From Eumeta japonica (Eukaryota; Arthropoda; Insecta; Lepidoptera; Psychidae), in contig BGZK01000530.1 in the NCBI GenBank assembly GCA_005406025.1, positions 186,001-250,000 of the forward strand: a stretch of 64,000 nucleotides of DNA. The letters run 5' to 3'. Position numbers and translations under genes: made by a program. Of this stretch, positions 11,186 to 23,000 are shown one piece after another. Below the pieces are notes generated by a model. It worked only from the letters and a program-made list of their open reading frames with translations. It made no database searches and was not told the origin of the DNA. Every line of letters begins with the position of its first letter. Positions within the stretch are counted from its first letter, which is position 1.

Positions 11186-11462
11186 TAGCTTTTGAGCTTG
11201 ATGATGTGAAAAATAAGGATTTCCATTAAAAAAACAAATTGAGCTTAAAACAAACTTGAAGGTCAAGTCCAAGGTCAAATTTAAGGTCACTATTGGATTT
11301 CTCGATGAAAGTTACTTAAGAAATGACCTTGATCTTTTTTCCAAAATGCTTTACCTAACAAAATGCATAGCCGTCTCGGGACAACTGACACCCGGTATAA
11401 ACGTTTATTGTTTTGTATCACCAGAGTGAAAACCCGCTTTTGTCGCCGTTGAGCATCCGAAT
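11186..11462. other. Unassigned sequence next to the LINE 3' end
   Basis: Repeated aaggtca steps (near 11,259, 11,271 and 11,282) are present; AGGTCA is the nuclear-receptor half-site, but the spacing looks incidental. No gene is recognised. Confidence 0.35.
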
Positions 11463-14400
11463 TCAATGACAGGAAGCAAGTGACCGCCGCTTCCCTTGTC
11501 TATCCGGCCCGTCCACGTCCGTAGTTTTATAAGATCTTGGGAACCAAACTACAACTTTGAAAAAGGGGAATATGGCGTAAACAATGACATATTCTGTAGC
11601 AATAGATTGTGTAAATATAGGTGTTTGTTCGTTTTTAATCATAATTTTTGTTTTGTCCCAATTCATGTGTACCTTAACGATCTCATTGTGATGTCCAAAT
11701 GAATCTATTATGTGATTCAGTTTGTAGAGATCTTCTGACAGTAGTACTATGTTATCCGCAAATCTGAAGTGTGTGAGGTACTTGCCATTGACATTTATTC
11801 CTATATCTCTCTAATCAAGTTTTCGGAAGATGGAATCTAGGACTCCGATAAAAAGCTTTGGAAAAAACGGATCCCCTTGCTGTACTCTATTTCAATTATT
11901 AGCCCTTTTGTGGCTAGGGGTACCTTGTAGTGATCGATGTGAATATTTTATACAGACAGGATGTAAAACTGATATGTCTGTAGATACATATAATTTGGGG
12001 TCTCGTATTTCATGATGTAGAGCTATTCCCGAGTATATCCGTGATTCTGGTAGTTTTTTTGTTATTATAATATTGTGTCAATGAGTTATTTTACCAGTTT
12101 TTCTTTCACACCTTTTATAATTTCGTTTGTTACTCCCTCAGGTTCAGGGCCTTACTTGTAACACCTCAAAATTAACAACGGTGTTTACTAGCAAACTTGA
12201 ATTTCCCTCATAAAATAGTAATTATATAACAGCTTCTGAACGAGATATTGTAGTGTTATTCTAATGGTTCCATAATTTGTTTTAATCAAAATTAAACAAC
12301 TCTTTTGCCTTTACTTAACTGCTTAAACTTAACTCGTTTCAGTCGGTGAATTATAAAAAAGAAGAAATTTTATAGAATTTGTATTGAATATCTAATTGTC
12401 AGTATCATCCAATCCTTCAATAGATTTATCTGTCATCTGTCATTTGTGTCACATCAAAGATCACTTTTTCAAGTACAAAAATTTGTGAGTATTTTTATCT
12501 GATTGGAAAAGTGTCAGGACAGGCATTATGAGAACCGAATATCATTCAAAGAAATATTACAACTAGTCAATCTTCTCCTGTCTAATATAAGTTTTTATCG
12601 TGGGTTCCACCTAAGCAACAGGTAAGATACGATATTTTGTTCAGAAAAGTGATTTGTGAAATTTGTTATCCCGGCTATAATCGGTGACACGTGTCTATAG
12701 AATCCTTTTTATCACCCCCGCAAGAGTGGATGTCTTAATGTCTGGATGTGAAGACTCTGGTTAAGAAGTGCACAGCGTTCCATTCCTGAGGCATCCTTAG
12801 CCTGCAATATGTTCACTAAGACACATCTGCCTGCAGTACCTACTGCCCAGATTTCATCACAGATGAGAGTCCAAGAACAAATATAGGTAGAAAGTGAACC
12901 CAGTTCGAAATCAGGTACCTTAATCTCTTTGTATAACAGTGATTATCTATATCAGCTCTACATCCAAAGAAGGTGTGTCAAATCTATCTGTGCATTTGTT
13001 TGTGAACATCATTAAGTTTGATTACATATCTTTTCTCGGAACTTGTTGTCGGATGGCACCCATTAATTACTTTGTAATTATGTGTAAATTTATTACGTCT
13101 CAATTAACAAAACAGTTAGGTACTATAGACTTAAACTGAAACCTATTATGTATCAGAGGTCACATAAAAACAATTATACACCCTCAACCTAATGTCAAAA
13201 ATACAGTGATACATACCGATTTCTCTTTCTTTTTATTTATACAAGTGTCGATGTTATTGCAGAACTGTGTGACAATCGTCATTAGGTCTTTCTAGGGCGT
13301 GACGGTGGTTCCTGAAGTATTATATAGTTGTATCATGACATGTTTGATAGTTTCAAATTTTTTATAAGCCTTTTTTATTCCACCTGTTTTTTAAGAATTC
13401 GCTAATTGTATCGAGTCTCCTCTTTTTAATGTTTTGTTTTATATTGTCATGTATTATCCCGTACAATTTACTCAAAGTTTTCTTTTCCGTCCTCGGTTTG
13501 TTTATCTCGTTTTTCAATATGTTTTTTTTTTTCTATTTCAAAGTTTCTATTGCTTTTGTTATGATTTACTTATTTCTTTTTTCAATTTGCTTTGTTTTAT
13601 AGTCTTTAAGTAAAAATGTTTTTATTTTTTTATTAAATTGGTGTACACTATCATTTTCACACTTTTTCGAGGATGATAAGTCTTCATTCACGTTTTAGTT
13701 TTTTCATATGTTTTGCTTCTGTACTAAGCTAGTAATTTCTAATTTGTCTCTATATGTATAGTAGTTCTAATTATTCCATGGTCGCTGGGGTGTTGCTATT
13801 TTCTTAATACATTTGCATTTAGTACATTTTTTGAACATTTGTAGCTATAAAATAAATTTCATTTTTCGGTTTTCCATCAGGTGTTTTCCACGTTCACCAA
13901 AATTTATTTATTTTTTTGACTATAGAATTAGAAATTTTTCAGTTCTATTGAAGAATAAAACTTCATGTACTTTTGTCGTCTATAGTTTCTATTTCCGTCA
14001 CCGTTTCGCATTATTACAAGATCTTCATTTTATTTGGGCCATCCTATTTTTGCATGAATGTCTCCAAGAAATATTACAATTTTGTGCATTTATTCAAATT
14101 AATCGATATCTACAAAGAAATTATTTATTTTATCTGCAGTAGCTTTATTAGTAGATGCATGTCGATATCGATATATCGATTCGATTATAGAGAGTTTCTT
14201 CCTTGTATCTCTATTTGTAGAGCAGCTACTCTCTCAGATATTGCGAAAAAATTTTGTACGTCTGTATTCTATTGCTTTTTTTACTAAGAGTCCAGCATCA
14301 TTTTCTCGTTTCATTTCGTTATAGAAGTAAAGAAAATATTTAATTCTGTCTTTTATTTTCTAACCATGTCTTCTCACTTCAGTTAAGCCAATAATATTCC

Positions 14401-14480
14401 AATTACTTTTCTATGTCGCGTATTCTAATTCTGTTACTCTTCCTACATTTGCTAATGATCTGACATTGAATGTAAAGATA
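11463..14480 (-). mobile_element. RTE-type LINE with endonuclease and reverse transcriptase (dead, split)
   Basis: The minus-strand translation reads, in order: NVRSLANVGRVTELEYAT (about 14,470) and NIIGLTEVRRHG, the start of an APE-type endonuclease; VIFLGDIHAKIGWPK (about 14,060), its LGDFNAKIG block; RKWTWKSPDGKPKNEI (about 13,860), its C-terminal block; RPEPEGVTNEIIKG (about 12,150), the GPDGI...E RT entry; QGDPF (about 11,870); NVNGKYLTHFRFADNIVLLS (about 11,780), the catalytic block with the usual ADD changed to ADN; and NWDKTKIMI (about 11,655). Several stops and frameshifts are present and the second catalytic Asp is lost, so it is inactive. The T-rich plus-strand frames at 13,813-14,287 are antisense shadows. 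About 1.1 kb of unrelated sequence interrupts it. Confidence 0.8.
12165..13245. other. Foreign sequence splitting the LINE
   Basis: LINE similarity stops near 12,165 and resumes near 13,245 where only about 100 bp would be expected. The intervening DNA has no recognised frame or termini. It includes gtcatctgtcatttgtgtca near 12,433 and a modestly GC-rich stretch at 12,700-12,870. It is probably an unidentified insertion; boundaries are approximate. Confidence 0.45.
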
Positions 14481-14734
14481 TAGGATTTTTTCTTTGTTTA
14501 GAATCCTAGATAAATATACGAAATCGATAAAAATTGGCTGTAACAGACAGATTGACAGATTCAAAAGTGATCCTATAAGAGTTCCATGTTTTCATTAAGC
14601 TTACGAAACCCTTAACCCTACAGACCTTAAAAATAATGCAGTTCAGGCACCGTTAAACAATACGGGGTTTTACACGACCCCTAAGTACAGACTCGTCTTT
14701 GAGAGCGTTCAATTATTAACAAAACTAACAAAAA
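14481..14734. other. Unassigned sequence
   Basis: Nothing recognised beyond possible 5' untranslated LINE sequence next to 14,480. Confidence 0.35.
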
Positions 14735-15010
14735 ACGTTAACTGTAGGCACACGCGGGCGGGCCGCGCCCCTCCAACAATGGGTTATATTCAAAGGCAAA
14801 AGCCAACAAACAATGAACTTTTTAGCGTGCGCCGGGAACAAAAGCCCGCTAATCTGCACAATTAAAGCGGCCCAAGTCGTTTGGTGGTTTTCCAAATAGA
14901 ACCGCGGGGGCTCCTCTCGCGTAATGGCGGCGGCGGGCGCCGGGGAGCTGCCGGCGAGTTCGCTATGAACATGATTTTTTAGCACCGTGAGATGCGACAA
15001 TCTGCGCTTC
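14735..15010. other. GC-rich island, possible noncoding regulatory element
   Basis: Sharp GC island with cacgcgggcgggccgcgccc near 14,751 and gcggcggcgggcgccgggga near 14,926. A gggaacaaaagcccgc phrase at 14,836 echoes cgaacaaaagggcacgc in the 2.2 kb island. The 99-codon minus-strand frame reflects low stop density rather than recognised coding. Confidence 0.35.
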
Positions 15011-15335
15011 GTTCTTTTAAGCAAAATACATCTCTTAATTTTGAAAATGTCAAATTATCATTTGCTCGGTATCGCAAATACGACGGTGTTAATGTAATTG
15101 TTGATACAGAGAGGAAAAAGACATTTAGGGTCGACCTAAAAATTTATAGATATTTTTCTCCTATATTTAAAAACTAGACAGCTGTGATTTGGCTCCGTAC
15201 AACTTAAAAAGTTTGAAATGCAATTAAATTATTAAAATTTAAAATTATTCAAAAAAATATTACCTGTACTAGTCGATAGAATGTCATATTAGAATCAACC
15301 ACGATTTAAGCATCACGTCTTTGACTCCAGTTTTT
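15011..15335. other. AT-rich sequence, no gene recognised
   Basis: Nothing recognised. Confidence 0.4.
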
Positions 15336-16070
15336 AGGGCTCCAAACCAAAATGGCAAAAACGGAACCTTTATAATTTCATGATGTCCGTCCGTCCGCCG
15401 TCCGTATGCCACAGGCAATTTATTCAAAAACTACAACAACTACTATATTGATGAAATTAATCGTGTAGATGTCCTGAATAAGCCGCTACTTATTATGGTA
15501 GGTAAGTAATAAAAATAAAAGTTTGTAAGCGACAAACATCAACACGTTGCACATATGTAGATAGTTCTTTAAAAAAAATTAAGGTTTTTAAGTAGTTTTT
15601 CTAAAACGTGAGTAATTTCGGAAATAATCGCTTCAAAAGTAGCAGAAATTGTGTGTGTCCCTTTATTTTCTTAATCATATGTCCAAAAATATGAAAAAAA
15701 TTACGATGGTAGAGCTTAATAAGTAATTTCAAGAAACTTTATCTTGAACATGATCTTATACATATACTTTTTTCGAGTTATTGCCGAAAAGTACGCTTTT
15801 CAACGAAAGGAATAAGTGCCATGAAGGTACGCTCTTTAGCTAATACACTTTAGTTTACGCTAGTACAATTGTAATAGTCGACATACCTACTCGTTTTTCT
15901 GAAGATAGGTGACTAAAATGCTTACAACTATTTTGTACGGGAAACATGGAAAAGGTGTAAGAACCTACTTTTTTATTTATAGTGCAATCTTTAGTAATAA
16001 TGCCTTCGGAACCATACAATGAACATGGTTCGACATGCTTTTTGCCAATTTTTTGTATGCATTTGTTTTT
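15336..16070 (+). repeat. Dispersed Lepidoptera-type repeat, copy 1
   Basis: Shares an ordered series of blocks with 62,119-62,880 in the same orientation: atggcaaaaacggaacc, gtccgtccgtcc, ccacaggcaattt, taatttcggaaataatcgct, gcagaaattgtg, tatgtccaaaaatatgaaaa, and an end resembling tcggaaccatacaatgaaca...gacatgctttttgcca. The start and end resemble a repeat common in moth genomes ('aaaacggaaccc' to 'cggaaccctacactgagcatggcccgacatgctcttggcc'). No protein is encoded. The transposition mechanism is unknown to me. Confidence 0.7.
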
Positions 16071-16496
16071 TAGATATACCTAAGACTTTTTTTTCGTAAA
16101 TTTCTTTTGGCCGTTGGGTGACCTCGTTATATTAAAATTTTAATCTGTCTGCATAAATCCGTTTTAAAATCATCGCTCTATTTAGACTTTCAATTTTGAA
16201 ATTGCCACATTGAAAGGTACTTCATTTTAGACAGACAGACAGCCATGGCAGTGATCTCATAATAATCTTAATTTTTGTATCAAAAATAGCATTTACAAAA
16301 AAAATATGTAGTGAACGAGCACGTAAATTGTCCACACGTATTGATCATAGTGAAACTTTATAAATAAGCGCTTACATAAAAATTGTAAAACAGTTTTGAC
16401 TGCAAGTCAATGTACAAAAATATAAAATGATAATTTTAGCCGACAAAAAACTTTTAGAAATTTCAATAATTTTTTTGCAAACAGTTTATGTTAAAG
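16071..16496. other. AT-rich sequence, no gene recognised
   Basis: A short cagacagacag run lies near 16,231, a phrase often found at the edges of lepidopteran repeats. Nothing firmer. Confidence 0.4.
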
Positions 16497-17150
16497 TAAA
16501 TTATATCTATACTATATAAAATTATACCATACGCATGTTAGCATATTGCAAATATTTTTAAAACATAATTAAATATTTCAGATTCAAAATACATCATTTT
16601 TAAACTTCCTTCTGTTTATTCATTTGTTAGGACGTCACGCAAAATTGCTAGACCGATATAAATCAAACTTTTCCGTGTAATAGCTTTTAATTACACTTAA
16701 ACCTGGTATATTTTGTTTTATCGCAATACAACGAAAATTACCGCAGGTATTAAAATATATATATCTTAACATTTATTAGGAAAATAGGTTTTAGTTATAA
16801 AAACCTATATTCGTAGTAAAGCGCGTATCGATGTATGTAATCGACATGATAATTACCTGTTCGTTGAAAACGTTTCGATGATTGTTAAGAAACACCTAAG
16901 TTTATTAGAATGTGCAACGGGACCGGATAAGAATAAAATGTTTACGATAGGATATCATCAAAGCCACAGTTCTGTCAAGGTGCAGCAGGGCGGGAGAACG
17001 TCCAATCACGATTCAGTTCGAACGCCTGCAGATCCCAATATCGTACAAATTTAGCTTACGTCCAGCAATGGAAGTAGAATGGAACAAACGAACGCACAAC
17101 TATATCTACTATATGGGCATGCGGACGAAGTCGTCGTATGAAACTAGTTT
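16497..17150 (+). repeat. Lepidoptera-type dispersed repeat ending in an actagt motif
   Basis: Starts with tatatctatactatataaaa, then carries gtcacgcaaaattgctagac (about 16,634) and aaatcaaactttt, and ends gcggacgaagtcg...gaaactagt (about 17,120-17,145). This order fits a repeat very common in Lepidoptera whose 3' end reads 'gcggacgaagtcgcgggc...agctagt'. The middle (16,900-17,080) contains a segment ending acgtccagcaatggaagt that looks like an RTE-type 3' tail, so insertions may be nested. Confidence 0.5.
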
Positions 17151-18379
17151 TGCTTAAAACTGTTTAAAAACGTATAGTATATCTAGCAAACTATTACAAA
17201 AATGCAACCTATACTACTATTATGAATAGTAAAGTATTAATTAAAAAGGTGCCACAAATAGTTAAGTGGAAAATGAAAAGTTACATAAATTCTATTAGGT
17301 TTACATATATAATTCAAAAAACAATCTAAATACTAGCGTGTAGCTACAGCTTACACAATTTTGACAGTTTTGATTCGCGTTAAGCTAATTAGCACTTAGC
17401 TTGCAAAAACATGAGCTTTAAGTGCTCCTTAGCTACTTGATCAAGGTATATATATCTATACTGTATTACTACATTTGGATGATATTATCACAATAAAAAT
17501 CAAAAAATGAAAGTATAAAGTGAAGTCCTATCAATATAAATAGTGTGCTAATTATTTAAAAAAATAGTAAATATGATATTTACTCCTACTCGCAGACAAC
17601 TTCGTATGTCAATGAAAATAAGCGCAGTTTTATACGAAAAAAGTTGTTTTGATATTATTTTTCTGTACTTATATCTGTACATGTCACGAAAAATATTTGA
17701 GAAATGCGGTAGCTAAATGATTATGATAAGTAGATATACCATCTCGGGCGATGTCTAATGATGCATCCACTCACTGTTATTAGCTGTATAACTAACATCA
17801 GAGAAGGGAATTTCGCTAAGAAATAATTTCCGGATCGGTCTTTATGGTGGACCTATCGTATAATAAGTAAGAAAGAGAGTATAATAAGTAGAGGCGGCCG
17901 CGTGTGAGCGCTGCTGACGCGTGATTTTCTTCTATGCCGACAGATCCCAGACCCATGTCTAGAAGTGTGTTTAAAAAGCCAGATATTCAACTACAGACCA
18001 GTTGCCAATTGTATATTTTAGTACATGGGCAACCGAGCTTTTCTCGGGTTGTTTAGAGTTTGCCTTGGGAATATTATAACTTTCCATAACAGAAGTTACT
18101 TAGATTATTTTCAACAATAATATTTAGATAAATAATACAATAAGCCACACAATATGCAAATTTTCATACTGTCTGACCACACGTTATGACCTGTCTTACG
18201 TTACGTAGTGACATCTGTCTAATTTATGTCATCTGTCAAATAAATAAAACACATTATCACAAAAATATTCATGAAGATCATGAGAAGAAATTAAATACCA
18301 AGCTAATGTTGGCAGTTCTACGTTATTCTACTTCAAAGAACAAGCAACAAATATATCTGTAACTACCGATGAATTGGCG
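17151..18379. other. Unassigned, mixed composition
   Basis: AT-rich, with a moderately GC-rich patch at 17,880-17,960 (gaggcggccgcgtgtgagcg) and gtgacatctgtctaatttatg near 18,208. No gene or repeat is firmly recognised. Confidence 0.4.
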
Positions 18380-19495
18380 TGACCTCAGACGTTAAGAAAG
18401 GTTTTGCTAAAATTATATTGGAAAGAATCTCAAAAGCGTAGGATGAAGCCAGGTTCAGAAAAAACTTTAGTACAATCGTCTATATACATACAATAAAATA
18501 AATCTTGTAGAAATACAATGGTATCACAAACTACTAAATATTACATTGATCGACTACATCAACAGCTTGAATCACAAACATATATGAACAAGTCTAGAAT
18601 AACAAGGAGAAAATGCGGTATTTATCAACATTATTAAAAAATATAGTTTAATCATCATAAAATTAGAGACAACAGAGACCCATTTTCAATCAAGAGAGAT
18701 GTGAGACTGGGAGACCCAATGTCTCCCAAATTGCTTTCGGCTGTACTAGAAAGTATATTTAGGAAGCTTAACTGGGAAGAATATGGTCTAAATATGTCTA
18801 AACCATCTGACATTTACTGACAACCTTCTCTTATTTGAGGAAGACCCAAAAACCTTAAATAAGTGATAGGAAATCTAGTCAAAAGAAGCAGTGAAGTGCT
18901 AAATATACATAATCTGTTATGTATATTTAGGGCAAACAATCTCTCCAATAGATAAAACGAAAAAGAGATCCAAAAAAAATTTGCTGAGGGGTGAAAAAGC
19001 ATTGGGTACTCAAGAAAATTATAGACAAAGAAAACAATTATTTAGGAACAAATTTCGAAAGGAAAGCATTCGGAAAATATATCCTGCCTTGCATAACTTA
19101 CGGGTGTTAAACTTGGTATTTAACCAAAAAACTGAGGTAAAAACTATAAAGTGCCAACGAGCATAATAAAGAAGCATGTTCTGATATAGATTATGAGACA
19201 GGATGCCAGGTGGCGCTATCGCGATTGTGGATGTTCTCCTTAGTATTGACTACCAGAAGTGGAGGTGAACTGAAAACATGCTGCGGTGCCACAAAGATAA
19301 ATGGGGCCAGCAAGCGATTGTATAGTACCCACGGATCCCAAAGTAGGGAACGCCTAAACAGGAGGTGGGAGAACGACTTGACTTTGACCTTGGCACCACA
19401 GCGAATGAGCATAGCAGCAGATAGGAATTACTGGAGAGAATTGGAGGAAGCCTATGTCAAAAGAAATTCCATACTAAGGGATATAATATAAAATA
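18380..19495 (+). mobile_element. RTE-type LINE reverse transcriptase (dead)
   Basis: Fragmented plus-strand translation follows an RTE-type RT: ILERISKA then ARFRKNFSTI (about 18,420-18,470; family QAGFR..FSTI); a degraded LTFTDNLLLFEEDPKTLNK (about 18,810; family LRFADDIVL); LPCITYG.TW (about 19,087; family LPALLYGCQTW); and a 93-codon open 3' frame (19,210-19,491) with RRWENDLT and YWRELEEAYVKR (family RWADDL... and WR.LGEAYVQQW). The catalytic ADD has decayed to TDN and many stops are present. A local palindrome has formed inside it at 18,899-18,930. The endonuclease part is absent, so the copy is probably 5' truncated. Confidence 0.75.
18899..18930. repeat. Hairpin inside the LINE remnant
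   Basis: 14 bp perfect arms (ctaaatatacataa and its complement) with a 4-nt loop (tctg). They lie in LINE-derived sequence where no hairpin would be expected ancestrally. Confidence 0.85.
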
Positions 19496-19537
19496 GCCTT
19501 AGGAATGGTCTCACGTAAGTAATTAAAAAATATATGT

Positions 19538-19705
19538 GGGTGCTAATTCGCGGAAATTCATAATTAGACGCTTCCATGTAACATGCATTAACGTGCAGCG
19601 TCCAACCCACCGATGACCCACTATTGTGTCTTTCTACAACGAACCCCTTACCAATGAATTGCATATTGATTCGAGAGGATTGACAGATATCGAACACCTA
19701 AGTAA
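19538..19705 (+). mobile_element. Foldback-family unit, single copy
   Basis: Matches one arm of the foldback elements at 35.1-35.6 and 61.2-61.6 kb: gggtgctaattcgcggaaat at the start, acatgcattaacgtgcagcg (about 19,581), caacccaccgatgacccac, then ttgattcgagaggattgaca (about 19,667) and atcgaacacctaagt. No inverted partner is found nearby. It directly follows the dead LINE. Confidence 0.65.
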
Positions 19706-20844
19706 TATCTTCGTCCGCTAATAAATTATTATCTTATTTCTACGTATATTTCATACCAGATCATCGTCTTCTCAGGAAAATGTAGATAGTCACATCCACC
19801 AGGGCGTCAGAAGTGTTAAAGAACCACCAACGAATGTGCTCCCAAGTTCTCTCATCCGACGTACAGTCATGCACTAAACTATAGGTCAAATGGTGACAGA
19901 AGTCCTTCCACCAGTAGCCACAGACTATCAATAGTTATTAATGTGGGCTTTTCCATTTTCTAATAATAAGGCTTAAAAGCACATCAACATCCATAAAAAT
20001 AATACTTTGATTTTTAAAATGACATAGTGACGCAAATATACATTTTATTTGACATTAATAAATATAATTTTGTATTGACAAAAAATAGGATGTTGTTATC
20101 AAAAATGTTTGAATGGTATTTGGTTGTTCGTCTATTGATATGCTATATTACTAAATACAGTAGAATCTAGTTTTAGTATTGATTGCAATGCAAACGGTTG
20201 GATTCGAAAATTCTGTAATAACATAATCTATGAATTGCTGTTTACTTAATTTCTTTTATAATAACAAATGACAATATTGTAAAAATTACGGTAATAAAAG
20301 GTAATTTTAGTTTATTTATTTAAAATAATTTGTTATTGAGAACGTTACGTTTAGGCTATTGATGCTTTGCTACTCACCATTAGCATAGGCATTCACCTCA
20401 AAACTAAGAGATGGCGCTATAAAGCAACGTTTTGAATTCTTGTTTTGATCGCATTTTTCCAGGTAAGGCTCTTCAATAAATAAATTTATGATGCAAAACG
20501 GTACCAAAGCATAGCTTTTCATCAAAATCGGTAAATCCGTTTCCAAAAATATATTTGTCTCTTTTTGTAGATTTTTTAAAGCTTATTTGAAAAAGATCAG
20601 TAAAAAAGTTATAAATGACATTAACAAATTCATTGCATTATAATTGCGTGTTTTCAATAAAAAAGCTCAATTTTAACAATAGGCAGAAGAATGCCATGAT
20701 TTAGAACACAATTTTTAATCGCCTATAAAACTCTTGGTTTAGTTATAAAACTTTCGATATCACCAAAATTTATCTAAAGCTATCACTAATATTTTTTTTG
20801 AATCGTGTTCATTATTTCCATTTATATTTAATTAATACCCGTAA
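19706..20844. other. AT-rich sequence, mostly unassigned
   Basis: A trace of repeat-like sequence (ttcatcaaaatcggtaaatc, about 20,517) resembles phrases in lepidopteran repeats. A partial CTCF-like core, agatggcgct, occurs at 20,410. No gene is recognised. Confidence 0.4.
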
Positions 20845-21060
20845 CAGCCGGGCGAGGAAAATTTTAAACGTTATGAAAGCTACTGCTTCATCATAAACCG
20901 CCGCAGGAGCATGTCCGCTCTTCATTTTAAAATTTAAGGCCGCCCCGCAGAGGGGTCTTAATAAAGCTTCTACGTTAACCGCCGACACTCACCGCCCCAC
21001 CGGCCGCGCGGCGTGGTGCCGTGCGCCGCGGCAAGGCACTGCGCGTGCGACGTGATAGTT
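20845..21060. other. GC-rich island, possible noncoding regulatory element
   Basis: Strong GC island (aggccgccccgcagaggggt near 20,938, then gccccaccggccgcgcggcg near 20,993). The frame over it on the minus strand gives Arg/Ala-rich sequence with no family. Confidence 0.35.
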
Positions 21061-21469
21061 TGGATTTTTGAAAAATTAAAAGTTTTAACACTATAATGTT
21101 AGTATAACAGTATAGTAAACTGTATAGTGCAGTTAGTAATTTATTTACATCGAAAAATATTTTATATAACACGTATTGCTAATATAAGACGACGTGTTGA
21201 AAGAGAATATATATTGAGATGAAACCGTTGCAGCGTGGGATAGCCCCGCGGGAGTGGACTGACGGCTGTAGATATTACGAAACATATTTGATTATATGTT
21301 CAAAAATGTAGGTAGCATAAGTTTTGGAGCATGTAGATCTATTCAAATTCAAATTTATTGGCTTATGATCAACATGCATAAGAACATCACTAAAAGAATG
21401 TTACCGAAGAGACAGCGAAACGACCGCTTGCAGACCACGCCCGTTATTAAACTTTTGGTGAGAAACAAA
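21061..21469. other. AT-rich sequence between islands
   Basis: A small GC-rich patch at 21,225-21,270 (gtgggatagccccgcgggag). Nothing else recognised. Confidence 0.4.
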
Positions 21470-21690
21470 TCAACATGTTGCCGTGTCGTCGTGGACGGAT
21501 GAGGTCCGTACCAATACGAGGTTCATGTGTACGCGCGGGGCGGGTGCGGGGGCGCGAGGGCGCGGCGGCCGGCGGGATGATGTACGGCCGCCCAACGACG
21601 CAATCCGGCGGCGCGCTCGACACAAAACCCGTCCACGGCGCATTGACACGGATTGTAGGAAATAAACTCGGCAGTCTCCTGTTAGCCCGG
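21470..21690. other. GC-rich island, possible noncoding regulatory element
   Basis: The most GC-rich island of the window (cgcggggcgggtgcgggggc near 21,534). Two overlapping plus-strand frames (60 and 75 codons) are Arg/Gly-rich in different registers, which argues against either being coding. It could also be a CpG-rich promoter; no TATA box or initiator is evident. Confidence 0.35.
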
Positions 21691-22028
21691 TTAATGAACT
21701 GAGGAAAATGAACTCCGTGTATGTCTAGAGAGAACGTTTTTCTTGATAAGCAAGCGTTAGTGCAGATACGGTGACTACAGCGCTAAGAATTCTTTTAAGG
21801 AAAAATTAGTTTCATCTGTTGAAATGAACGTATTTAATGCAATAAGTAACATATGTATAATAAATCCTTTAAATTTTACCATTTTTTATTATAACGGTTG
21901 ACTTTTTAATTGAGTGACTTTTTAATTAATTACAATAACCACGATTAAAATATGACATTATTTTAAATGTTCAATTCTAAAATCGAGACTTGCAACCTGC
22001 ACATTTAAGATTAAAATATATTAAAATA

Positions 22029-22036
<8 letters not shown>
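21691..22036. other. AT-rich sequence, no gene recognised
   Basis: Nothing recognised. Confidence 0.4.
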
Positions 22037-22096
<60 letters not shown>

Positions 22097-22101
22097 TTTT
22101 T
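22037..22101. repeat. (AT)n microsatellite plus poly(T)
   Basis: About 26 uninterrupted AT units run into 14 T residues. Confidence 0.95.
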
Positions 22102-22299
22102 GGTGAGCTTTAAATTTTCAAATTATAATTATAAAATACAACCATGTGCCTTATTTGCATGCTTGTGCGTACACGTAGATGTATACAATATAGAAATATT
22201 TGATACACATAACTACCTAACTACATGATCCAGTTAGAACATCAACTACATAGCCCTTTCTTTAGTCAAATTCCAACACCGAATCTCTACTGTAACACA

Positions 22300-22460
22300 T
22301 CTATGCGGTGCAATAAAGTTCACAGCGGAACACGTCACGTTGCACATACGTTACATCTTCGGGCGGCCGGGAGGGGCGGTGTGAGATTGCATCGCGTGCC
22401 GCCGACGCATAAATCGGCCCCCGTTAATTCCGTCGTCGTAACTCACGCGAAACGCCCTCA
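22300..22460. other. GC-rich island, possible noncoding regulatory element
   Basis: Contains cttcgggcggccgggagggg (about 22,358) and gattgcatcgcgtgccgccg. No recognised protein in the overlapping 71-79 codon frames. Confidence 0.35.
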
Positions 22461-22714
22461 GTAATTTCAAAAGAAAAACTTCCAAATCATGGGTTTTATG
22501 CACTTTATAATTCTGGTAGTCGCTTGAGAAGCTTTTTACAATTAGCTTTCGTGTAATTTTAGACAAACCAAATATTGTAAGATTTTAGTTTTTAAACAAT
22601 AACAAAAACTACGGCTTGTACGTTGCTGTTTGTCTTTTATTTGCGGGAAACATTGATTTGATGTACGACCTCAATTCCTTCCTTTAAATTTACATGATAT
22701 GAATTACCCTTTTT
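22461..22714. other. AT-rich sequence, no gene recognised
   Basis: Nothing recognised. Confidence 0.35.
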
Positions 22715-23000
22715 TATATATTTCTAATGAGCAAACGAGCATAGAAGCCACCAGAGAGTACATAATCACCGCCGTCCATGAACACTAACAACTTCACTAA
22801 GAAGTCACTAGTACCTTGCAGGCCTTTTAGAAAGAGACATACTCTTTTCTTGGTGATCGCCTCGTCATAATAATGCGAATACTGCTGATGGTAAATCGTT
22901 CCAGATTTCACCGTACGCGGCAGAAAATTGGTCATAAAACGTACGGTGATAGAACGTCAGCCATCAAAATGGTGACGACAATACTTCCAGCAAGCGGAAT
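22715..23000 (+). repeat. Lepidoptera-type dispersed repeat (LINE 3'-end-like)
   Basis: Carries the ordered phrases gagcaaacgagcatagaagc, atcaccgccgtccatgaaca, cttgcaggccttttagaaag, actcttttcttgg and atggtaaatcgttccagatt. These resemble a very common moth repeat ('...gctcgtttgcccacc', 'atcaccgccgcccatggaca', 'ttgccggccttttaa', 'acgctcttttcttgaa', 'gctcattccaca'). A more diverged opposite-strand copy lies at 40,680-41,060. Matching is from recall of the family, so the class is tentative. Confidence 0.6.

Noticed and set aside
10990..11290. His/Thr/Arg-repeat peptides on the minus strand
   Set aside because: They are direct translations of the TG/CG simple repeat.
11255..11290. AGGTCA half-sites suggesting a nuclear-receptor response element
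   Set aside because: Spacing and orientation do not match a standard direct or inverted arrangement and the surrounding DNA is repetitive.
13813..14287. Plus-strand frames of 104-109 codons, aromatic and hydrophobic
   Set aside because: They are antisense to the endonuclease part of the dead minus-strand LINE, whose motifs are recognisable.
19200..19220. CTCF-like core ccaggtggcgcta
   Set aside because: It matches only the right part of the consensus and lies in LINE-derived coding sequence.
21475..21702. Arg/Gly-rich frames in the 21.5 kb island
   Set aside because: Two different registers give equally Arg-rich products, which is expected from CG-rich DNA and not from coding.
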